A stretch of DNA of 12,400 nucleotides, taken from the NCBI GenBank assembly GCA_031255075.1, contig JAIRTF010000240.1:1-12400 (forward strand). Reading direction: 5' to 3'. Below are positions 6,893 to 12,400 of this stretch, in pieces. The notes below the pieces were generated by a model. That model saw only the letters and a program-made list of their open reading frames with translations, did no database searches and had not been told where the DNA came from. Origin of the DNA: Bifidobacteriaceae bacterium. Lineage in GTDB: Bacteria; Actinomycetota; Actinomycetes; Actinomycetales; WQXJ01. Position numbers and translations under genes: made by a program. The stretch's first letter is position 1, and every line of letters begins with the position of its first letter.

Positions 6893-7717
6893 TTAGAGCA
6901 GGCTGGTCTCAACGTTGAAGGCTTGGGCCACAGCCCGCAGTTCGGCTCTGGTCAGACCCCGGGATGGCGATCCGCAAGCGGTGTTGGCTTGGTCATACAT
7001 GGCGCCGGTCTCGGCATATTCAATCAGGTCAACGGCTTGCAGCGGGCTGACATCAGAGCGGGTCAGCAGCCCGTGTTTGGACCAGATGGCAATCCGATGG
7101 GTCCGCAACGCCGCCACTGAGGCCGCCCGCAACTCATCCGAACCGGGCACCATGAACGGCAACACCGCCAAGCCCTCCGGCAACTGCACAATGGTTTCCG
7201 GTTCCCAGCGCAGAATCCGCCGTGAGAACACCGCCGAACCAGCCAAGTCCGCCCGGTGTGACAGGGCCACCAGGTGTGGCGGTTGGGCGTGAACCACGCA
7301 ATGTAGGTCCAGGCCCCGGCTTGAAACCTGGTCCTGGTGGACCGCCAAATGAGAGTTGAACTCGCTGGTGGGAGTCTTGTAGGCGCGGTCCTCACCGGAG
7401 CGGAGCAGCGCCGCTGTGCCCTTGTCCCCCACCACCACGGCGGCCACATTGGCGGTGGGCGCCTCAGCCACATCCCGCAACCGGCAGCCAGAACCGGTCA
7501 CCAATACCGTCCAACCGGCCAGCGCAGGGGCCGGGTCCGGCAGCTCAAACTCTTCGCTGACTGGGAACAACTCTTCCAAACCGGCCACCTTCCGGGCGGC
7601 TACCGAGATGTTTCCGGCGCCGGCCTCGCAAGCTTTGATGGCGTCCAGCCGGCGCCCGGCCGCACCCATGGCGCGCAGGAGGGCGGCGGCATCGGCGGCG
7701 TTGATCTTCTTTTTCAC
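6893..7717 (-). CDS. rhaD: L-rhamnulose-1-phosphate aldolase (class II aldolase/adducin fold), GTG start
   Basis: This 274-residue zinc aldolase cleaves L-rhamnulose 1-phosphate to DHAP and L-lactaldehyde. Motifs in order are EAGAGNISV (31-39), the substrate loop VTGSGCR (73-79), TPTSEFNSHLAVH (115-127) with catalytic Glu119, VVHAQPPHLVALSH (141-154), FMVPGSDELR (188-197) and WSKHGLL (212-218). By spacing to E. coli RhaD (Glu117, His141, His143, His212), the equivalents here are Glu119, His143, Gln145 and His215, so one recalled zinc ligand is Gln; His148 could stand in. The start is GTG, overlapping the rhaB stop as GTGA, with AGGAG upstream, so translation is likely coupled. Fuculose-phosphate aldolase is an alternative by fold, but size and operon context favour RhaD. 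Confidence 0.9.
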   Translation of the reverse strand: MKKKINAADAAALLRAMGAAGRRLDAIKACEAGAGNISVAARKVAGLEELFPVSEEFELPDPAPALAGWTVLVTGSGCRLRDVAEAPTANVAAVVVGDKGTAALLRSGEDRAYKTPTSEFNSHLAVHQDQVSSRGLDLHCVVHAQPPHLVALSHRADLAGSAVFSRRILRWEPETIVQLPEGLAVLPFMVPGSDELRAASVAALRTHRIAIWSKHGLLTRSDVSPLQAVDLIEYAETGAMYDQANTACGSPSRGLTRAELRAVAQAFNVETSLL

Positions 7718-9354
7718 GGTAGTGACTCCTTGGTGACGATGGGCGTTTGGCCGGCCGTAGCCGGGTAGCGAAGCAGGCCGTCCGGGGACGTCCCCGGGTA
7801 GATTTCAGGGCCGGCGCCGGGCGGTGGTGGTTCGGGCAGGCACAGCGTGGGTGGGAACCGATCGGCGATCAGCCGCCGCAGGTCCGCCAGCGACCCGCCC
7901 ACCGCGCCGATCCCGCGGGCCACCGCCAAAGCGTTGCCCAGGGCGGTGGCCTCTCCAGGGCCGGCCAGCACTTCAACGCCAGGCAGGGCGGTGGCCGCCG
8001 CCCGGCAGAGCAGCCGGTTGTTCGATCCGCCGCCCACCACGTGCAGCCGGCTGACCGCCAACCCGGTGATGGTTTCGGCTTGGCGCACAGCCCGCGCATA
8101 GGAGGCCGCCAACGAGTCGATGATTGCCCTGGTCAGCTCCGCTTGGGAGAAGCCGGACGGGTTGGGTTGGTCACCGTTGTTGGTGGCCGATGCCGCGCGC
8201 CCGGCCGCCGCAGAAGCCGAGCCTACCCGGGCCGGCATACCGCCCGGAGCAATGAAAGCTGGATCGTCAGCATTGAAGGCCGGGCCGGCCGGTAGGGCGG
8301 CGGCCTGGTCCAACAGGACGCGGGTGTCAGCTTCCAGCCCCTGCGCCGCCCAGGCCCGCTGGCATTCGTTGAGCAGCCACAGGCCGGAGACGTTCTTCAG
8401 GAAACGGACAGTGCCGTCCAAGCCGAGTTCGTTGGTGAAGTTGGCCTCCCGGGCCGCGGCGGTGGCGACTGGTGCCGGCAACTCCACTCCGACCAACGAC
8501 CAAGTGCCGCAAGAAATGTAGGCGAACTGGCCCTCATCTGGAGCGCCGGCTGGAGCCAAAGCCGGCACGGCTGCCACAGCGCTGGCCGTGTCATGGCCGC
8601 CAACCGCTACAACCGGCGTTTCGGCAGCCAAGCCCAGCCTCTCAGCCAGGTCCGCCCGCAAGCCGCCAACCACCGTGCCCGGTTCTACCACTTGGGGGAA
8701 CAGCCCTTGCGGCAAGCCCAGGGCGTCAATCAGCGGCCAACACCAGCTGCGGCGCCACGGATCAAACAGTCCTGACGTGGAAGCGGCTGTCACTTCGGCA
8801 AAGGCTGCGCCGGTCAAATGATGGGCCACCAGATCCGGCAACATCAATAGCTTGTCCGCCTGCTCCAGCCGGCCCGGCATTGGCGAGCGGCCCAAGACTT
8901 CAGCGGCTAGTTGGAAAACCGTGTTGAACCGTTGGTGGGCGGCGCCGGTCAAGCCGTATAGGGCCTGGCCGGAATCAGGTGCGGCCGGCCTGGCCGCCCG
9001 GTCCCACACCCACGGCTCAACACCTTCGGTGCGGTCATCGCGGTAGGCCACCACTGGGCCAAGCAGCTGGCCAGAAGCATCAATGAACCCGAAATCTGCT
9101 CCCCACGAATCCACACCGATGGCGTCCACCGGGCCCTGACCGGCAGCTTTGGCCAGACCCTCGGTGACCTGCGCCAAAAGGTACTGGAAGTTCCACAGGA
9201 GGTAGGCGGAACCGTCCACCTGATGGGGTTCGGGGTACAACCGGAAACGGTGGACCTCTTCGAGTTCCAACACACCCGGCCCCACCGTGACCATCATTAC
9301 CCGGCCAGATGAAGCCCCCAGATCAATGGCCGCGACGCGAGCGGCGCCGGGCAT
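7714..9354 (-). CDS. rhaB: Rhamnulokinase (FGGY family)
   Basis: This 546-residue kinase phosphorylates L-rhamnulose at C1. It shows the FGGY N-terminal phosphate loop DLGASSGRV (11-19), the substrate segment VDSWGADFGFID (81-92), GGHDTASAVAAVP (252-264) with the catalytic base Asp255, SCGTWSLVGVE (281-291), SGLWLLNECQRAW (323-335) and the C-terminal ATP-site HVVGGGSNNRLLCR (438-451). The frame is open further upstream, to 9450, but the ATG at 9354 is preferred because homologues begin a few residues before DLGASSGR and it overlaps the rhaI stop as TGATG. It is longer than the usual roughly 470-500 residues because of an Ala/Gly/Ser-rich insert (about 378-394) and a Pro-rich C-terminal tail (about 505-546). 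Confidence 0.94.
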   Translation of the reverse strand: MPGAARVAAIDLGASSGRVMMVTVGPGVLELEEVHRFRLYPEPHQVDGSAYLLWNFQYLLAQVTEGLAKAAGQGPVDAIGVDSWGADFGFIDASGQLLGPVVAYRDDRTEGVEPWVWDRAARPAAPDSGQALYGLTGAAHQRFNTVFQLAAEVLGRSPMPGRLEQADKLLMLPDLVAHHLTGAAFAEVTAASTSGLFDPWRRSWCWPLIDALGLPQGLFPQVVEPGTVVGGLRADLAERLGLAAETPVVAVGGHDTASAVAAVPALAPAGAPDEGQFAYISCGTWSLVGVELPAPVATAAAREANFTNELGLDGTVRFLKNVSGLWLLNECQRAWAAQGLEADTRVLLDQAAALPAGPAFNADDPAFIAPGGMPARVGSASAAAGRAASATNNGDQPNPSGFSQAELTRAIIDSLAASYARAVRQAETITGLAVSRLHVVGGGSNNRLLCRAAATALPGVEVLAGPGEATALGNALAVARGIGAVGGSLADLRRLIADRFPPTLCLPEPPPPGAGPEIYPGTSPDGLLRYPATAGQTPIVTKESLP

Positions 9355-10556
9355 CAGGCGCCCCAGCTGGCTTGAACGCCGCCAATTCTCTCGCTGGCCA
9401 TGCGTTCGGCGTAGCCGGATTGTCTGAACGCCTCCACCGGATCGGCACAAGCGCCCTTGGCGGCCCTGATCTCCGCCAACAACGGGCGCACATCGGTGTT
9501 GAAGGCGTCCATCAGAATGCCGTTGGCACCCAACACATCACCGGTCAACTGGGCTTCCGCCAAGGCTGCGCGGTCCACCAGCAAAGCTTTGGCAGTGGCC
9601 TCCTGAACGTTCATGACGGACCGGATTTGGCCCTCGATCTTGGATTCGATGTTGTGGCACTCGTCCAGCATGAAGTTCACGCCGGCTTCCGGCGCCAAGG
9701 CGTTCGCCGCCACAATCTGATCCATGATGCGGAACAGCTGGAACGGATCAGCCGCGCCGGCCATCAGGTCGTCATCCGCGTAGAACCGGGAGTTGAAATC
9801 GAAAGCCCCCAGGCGGCCGGCCCGCAGTAGTTGCATAACGATGAATTCAACGTTGGTGCCAGGGGCATGGTGGCCGGTGTCCAGCACTACTTTGGCTTGT
9901 TCGCCCAGGGCCAGGCAATGGAGCAATGAAGTGCCCCAATCCGGAATGTCCATGGCGTAGAACGCCGGTTCGAAGAACTTGTATTCCAGGAGCAACTGCT
10001 CATCCGGCTTGAGGGCCGCGTAGATTTCAGCCAAGCCATCGGCAATGCGTTCCTGGCGGGCCCAGAGGTTGTCCTGGCCCGGATAGTTCAGGCCGTCTGA
10101 CAGCCATATTTTCAACGCCTTGGAACCGGTGGCCCGGCAAACTTGCAAGCAGTCCAAATGGTGTTGGACGGCCTTGGCCCGGGCCGCCGCATCGGGGCTG
10201 GCCAGCGATCCCAGCCGGTAGTCATCATCTTGGAAAACGTTGGAGTTGATCACGCCCAGGGTCACACCGTGGTCAGTGGCATGGGCGGCCAGTTCTTCGA
10301 AGTCCGGCACCTGGTCCCAGGGGATATGCAGCGACACCCGAGGGGCGGAGCCGGTCAGCTGATGGACCAGGGCGGCGTCTGCCACCTTTTCAAATGGGTC
10401 GCGAGGGGTGCCTGGGGTGGCGAACACCTTGAAGCGGGTGCCGGCGTTGCCAAAGCCCCATGACGGCAATTCGATCTCTTGGGCAGCCAGTGCCGCACGC
10501 ACAGATTCGGGAACGTCCTGCGGATCTCCGCGTCCGGCGCTCGGCATATTGGTCAT
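9354..10556 (-). CDS. rhaI: L-rhamnose isomerase, RhaI type (Pseudomonas stutzeri/Gram-positive class)
   Basis: This 400-residue TIM-barrel isomerase interconverts L-rhamnose and L-rhamnulose and belongs to the RhaI class rather than the E. coli RhaA class. Landmarks are WGFGNAGTRFKVF (33-45), SLHIPWD (75-81), LEYKFFEPAFY (190-200), VVLDTGHHAPGTNVE (223-237), FYADDDL (258-264) and FMLDECHN (295-302). Metal ligands by spacing to the P. stutzeri enzyme are Glu191, Asp226, His229, Asp261, Asp263 and Asp298; the position of His281 is Asp253 here. The frame is open to 10574, but the ATG at 10556 is chosen because GAAGGAG lies seven bases before it. It is the first gene of rhaI-rhaB-rhaD, with a LacI-type operator 61 bases upstream. 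Confidence 0.93.
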   Translation of the reverse strand: MTNMPSAGRGDPQDVPESVRAALAAQEIELPSWGFGNAGTRFKVFATPGTPRDPFEKVADAALVHQLTGSAPRVSLHIPWDQVPDFEELAAHATDHGVTLGVINSNVFQDDDYRLGSLASPDAAARAKAVQHHLDCLQVCRATGSKALKIWLSDGLNYPGQDNLWARQERIADGLAEIYAALKPDEQLLLEYKFFEPAFYAMDIPDWGTSLLHCLALGEQAKVVLDTGHHAPGTNVEFIVMQLLRAGRLGAFDFNSRFYADDDLMAGAADPFQLFRIMDQIVAANALAPEAGVNFMLDECHNIESKIEGQIRSVMNVQEATAKALLVDRAALAEAQLTGDVLGANGILMDAFNTDVRPLLAEIRAAKGACADPVEAFRQSGYAERMASERIGGVQASWGA

Positions 10557-10563
10557 TTGGCTG

Positions 10564-10570
10564 CTCCTTC
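10564..10570 (-). promoter_or_regulatory. Ribosome binding site that fixes the rhaI start
   Basis: GAAGGAG on the minus strand is seven bases before the ATG at 10556. An upstream in-frame ATG at 10574 lies just before this site and is therefore unlikely to be used. Confidence 0.7.
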
Positions 10571-10617
10571 GCATGGTGGCGCTGGCTGGGGCTGGGGTGG
10601 GGCCGCCCAGGGCGAAG

Positions 10618-10629
10618 TGAATCGTTTCA
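10618..10629. promoter_or_regulatory. LacI-type operator upstream of the rhamnose operon
   Basis: TGAATCGTTTCA on the plus strand is the exact complement of the 12-mer found before PL11 and in the GH105/kduD region; on the minus strand it reads TGAAACGATTCA. It sits between the lacI stop (10694) and the rhaI start (10556). The promoter is less clear here: a -10-like TATTCT (10648-10643) lies just upstream of the site, with only a poor -35. Confidence 0.75.
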
Positions 10630-10693
10630 ATCCGCCGTCGCCAGAATACCCCATGACGGCTGCCAAGGGAACTGTTTAGGGCCTGTTCATTCG

Positions 10694-11761
10694 TTACAGG
10701 CGGGGTGGCCCAACGGGCACCAACCGGCGGCTGGGCCGGGAGGAGGCGCGGACCACCAATTCCGGCTGAAACACCAAGTGTCCGGCTGGTGCGGCGGCAT
10801 CGGCCCCGGCTTGCTGACGCAACAACTCGGCGGCGCTGCGGCCCATCTCATAGGTCGGCTGCGCCACCGATGTCAACGGCACTGCCAACTCCGCGGCCAA
10901 CTCCAAGTTGTCGTAGCCAACCATCGGCGTGTCCGCCGGATCCAAACCGGCGTTGCGCAATGCCCCGGCCGCACCAATGGCCACCAAGTCATTGACGCAG
11001 AACAGCGCCTCCGGCGGGCAGCCATCGTGGAAGGCCAACCATTCTTCGATGGCCGCCGCCCCGCCGGCGGCATCAATCGAACCGACCCGAACCTCGGTCA
11101 AAGCCGAATCTGGTGTCAAACCGGCGGCGCGGACCGCCCGGCGGGCCCCCTCCCAACGGTCCCGGCACTGACTCAGCCGGTGCGAACCGTTCAACATGAC
11201 GACCTGTTCAGCTCCGCCGCCCAACAAATGCCGTACCGCCAACTGGCCGCCGGCCACGTTGTCAACCGCTACCGAAGGCAACTGCTCAACCGGCGAAGGA
11301 TGGTCCAACAACACCACTGGCGTGCCACGCCCGGCCAACTCGACCAACTGGAAAACATCATCCGAGGCCGGCACCGCCACCACCCCGGCCACCGCGTGGG
11401 CGGCAAACAAACTCAAAATGCGGCGCTCGCGGGTCGGGTCTTGATCTGAAGAGGCCAACATCAACGAAAGTCCGCGGTCGCCGGCGGCGTCTTCCACGCC
11501 GCGCGCTATCTCAGTGAAGAAAGGGTTACGAATATCTAGTACAACCAAACCAATGGCGGCCAAAGTGCCGGTCCGCAGGCCGCGAGCGGCCCCATTGGGT
11601 ACAAACTGAAGCCGGTCAATGGCGGCTTGGACGCGCTCACGCGTAGCCCGGGACACCTTACCGGGACGATTAACAACGTTGGACACAGTGCCAACGGACA
11701 CGCCGGCGGCACGGGCTACGTCGGTGACGGACGGGCGAGCGGCATCTCCGCGCGGCATCAT
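10694..11761 (-). CDS. LacI-family transcriptional regulator, probable local repressor of the RG-I/rhamnose genes
   Basis: This 355-residue protein has an N-terminal LacI helix-turn-helix (VTDVARAAGVSVGTVSNVVN, 12-31) and a hinge region VPNGAARGLRTG (54-65), in which Leu62 is the residue that in LacI relatives inserts at the central CG of the operator. A periplasmic-binding-protein-like sensor domain follows (GLVVLDIRNPFFTEIARGVED, GVVAVPAS, VALDN-like VAVDNVAGG, CVNDLVAIGAAGAL, VGYDNLELA, LTSVAQP). It lies directly upstream of rhaI on the same strand. GGGAGG lies three bases before the first ATG and six before the second, so the start may be 11758. Its targets are inferred from the CG-centred repeats; the inducer cannot be read from the sequence. 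Confidence 0.92.
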   Translation of the reverse strand: MMPRGDAARPSVTDVARAAGVSVGTVSNVVNRPGKVSRATRERVQAAIDRLQFVPNGAARGLRTGTLAAIGLVVLDIRNPFFTEIARGVEDAAGDRGLSLMLASSDQDPTRERRILSLFAAHAVAGVVAVPASDDVFQLVELAGRGTPVVLLDHPSPVEQLPSVAVDNVAGGQLAVRHLLGGGAEQVVMLNGSHRLSQCRDRWEGARRAVRAAGLTPDSALTEVRVGSIDAAGGAAAIEEWLAFHDGCPPEALFCVNDLVAIGAAGALRNAGLDPADTPMVGYDNLELAAELAVPLTSVAQPTYEMGRSAAELLRQQAGADAAAPAGHLVFQPELVVRASSRPSRRLVPVGPPRL

Positions 11762-11790
11762 GCGCCTCCCTATTCAGATTTCGGCTATTC

Positions 11791-11802
11791 AAGAACGTTT
11801 CA
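11791..11802. promoter_or_regulatory. Degenerate operator upstream of the lacI gene (possible autoregulation)
   Basis: On the minus strand TGAAACGTTCTT shares the left half TGAAACG with the three conserved operators, including the central CG, but the right half differs (TTCTT in place of ATTCA). It is centred about 35 bases upstream of the lacI start codon. A weak autoregulatory site is plausible, not proven. Confidence 0.4.
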
Positions 11803-11844
11803 AATGTACTCCTCACGCGCCGCCCGCCCGTCCACCGGCAGGCC

Positions 11845-11874
11845 GACCGCCCATAAATGAACGGCCCGGCGGTC
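11845..11874 (-). terminator. Possible weak terminator after the FtsX-type permease gene
   Basis: GACCGCC and GGCGGTC form a perfect 7-bp stem separated by 16 nt. On the minus strand the stem begins within the permease stop codon. No U-run follows, so this may only weaken read-through into lacI. The rest of 11762-11872 holds the degenerate operator and no gene. Confidence 0.3.
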
Positions 11875-12400
11875 ACTCAGAGGCCAAGGCTTCGGCTGGG
11901 GCCGTCTTGGCAGCCCGGCGGCCCGGCAAGATGGCAGCCAGCAGGCCCACCAATACGCTCAAGACCAAAATCAGCAACAGGCGTTCTACTGGCACGGCCA
12001 TGGCTGCATAGTCGGTTGGACCCAACAGCAAGGCCGCCCCCAGGGAGCCATAGCCCCAACCGATCAGGACGCCCATCAAGCCGGCCACCCCGGCTATCAC
12101 CATGCCCTCCAAGGCCAGCATCATCCGGACCCCGCCTCGGGTCAAGCCCAGGGCACGCAGCAGAGCTGTCTCCCGGGCTCGCTCAATCACGGACAAGGAC
12201 AGCGTGTTGGACACGCCCACCAATGCCACCAACACGGATACCGCCAACAGCGCCAAGCCGATCAGCAACATGGTGTCAACCACCTTGTGGTTCTCAGAGC
12301 GCATGATGGCTTCGCCACCGACCGAATAGCTTTGACCATCCTCAACGTTCGAATCCCGGGTGACAAGCTCTTGAATCTCCGTGACCGCATCGACCGGTTC
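11873..12400 (-). CDS. ABC transporter permease, FtsX/MacB family, C-terminal part; 5' end outside window
   Basis: The frame is open from the right edge (12400) to the stop at 11873-11875, giving 175 residues of the C-terminal FtsX domain. Features are a hydrophilic stretch, a transmembrane segment (LLIGLALLAVSVLVALVGVSN), the conserved cytoplasmic loop SVIERARETALLRALGLTRGGVRMML, a second transmembrane segment (GMVIAGVAGLMGVLIGWGYG), a third (LLLILVLSVLVGLLAAILPG) and the usual tail RRAAKTAPAEALASE. Such permeases pair with a LolD/MacB-type ATPase and move lipids, peptides or lipoproteins. They are not sugar importers, so this is most likely a flanking gene unrelated to pectin use. An in-frame ATG at 12304 is internal, because conserved-looking sequence continues upstream of it. 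Confidence 0.88.
   Translation of the reverse strand, partial: EPVDAVTEIQELVTRDSNVEDGQSYSVGGEAIMRSENHKVVDTMLLIGLALLAVSVLVALVGVSNTLSLSVIERARETALLRALGLTRGGVRMMLALEGMVIAGVAGLMGVLIGWGYGSLGAALLLGPTDYAAMAVPVERLLLILVLSVLVGLLAAILPGRRAAKTAPAEALASE

Noticed and set aside
9355..9450. Upstream extension of rhaB by 32 residues
   Set aside because: The extra N-terminus lies wholly within rhaI, has no FGGY similarity, and the ATG at 9354 gives the usual N-terminus and a TGATG overlap.
10460..11449. 329-codon plus-strand open frame opposite rhaI and lacI
   Set aside because: It spans two real genes and an intergenic operator on the other strand. Its composition (Gln/Arg/His-rich) is typical of antisense frames.
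1..12400. CRISPR arrays, insertion sequences, tRNA or rRNA genes, phage or toxin-antitoxin systems
   Set aside because: I saw no regularly spaced repeats, transposase motifs, tRNA cloverleaf or rRNA sequence. All gene space is accounted for by catabolic genes, one regulator and one permease.

Overview
The window is high-GC DNA with dense, short-spaced genes, strong G/C third-position preference, AGGAG-type ribosome binding sites and LacI-type control. Together with a Sec-exported polysaccharide lyase carrying Big_4 and FIVAR modules, this suggests an actinobacterium (Actinomycetota). I cannot place it to genus. Almost the whole window is one catabolic locus for rhamnogalacturonan I (RG-I), the pectin backbone of alternating L-rhamnose and D-galacturonate.

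Layout. Positions 1-3620 (minus) hold a large exported PL11 rhamnogalacturonan lyase that runs off the left edge. Positions 3773-4912 (minus) hold a cytoplasmic GH105 unsaturated rhamnogalacturonyl hydrolase. Diverging from it on the plus strand are kduD (5126-5890) and kduI (5918-6748). A convergent intergenic hairpin (6796-6846) separates them from the minus-strand rhamnose operon, which reads in transcription order rhaI (10556-9354), rhaB (9354-7714) and rhaD (7717-6893), with stop/start overlaps at both junctions. Upstream of rhaI on the same strand is a LacI-family regulator (11761-10694), and upstream of that the C-terminal part of an FtsX/MacB-type ABC transporter permease (12400-11873), probably an unrelated flanking gene.

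How it works together (family knowledge plus inference). The exported PL11 lyase cuts RG-I by beta-elimination. Imported unsaturated oligosaccharides are trimmed by GH105, releasing the 4-deoxy unsaturated uronate and exposing rhamnose. KduI and KduD turn the uronate product into 2-keto-3-deoxygluconate. RhaI, RhaB and RhaD turn rhamnose into DHAP and L-lactaldehyde. No transporter, alpha-L-rhamnosidase, rhamnose mutarotase, KDG kinase or KDPG aldolase is present in the window.

Regulation. An identical CG-centred 12-mer, TGAAACGATTCA, occurs in three intergenic regions: before PL11, in the GH105/kduD divergent region, and before rhaI. It overlaps readable -10/-35 elements at the first two. 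A degenerate fourth copy lies before the lacI gene. The simplest reading is one local repressor controlling both the uronate arm and the rhamnose arm. This single-regulator wiring is the most interesting feature of the window. The genes themselves belong to known families, and I do not see an undescribed enzyme system.
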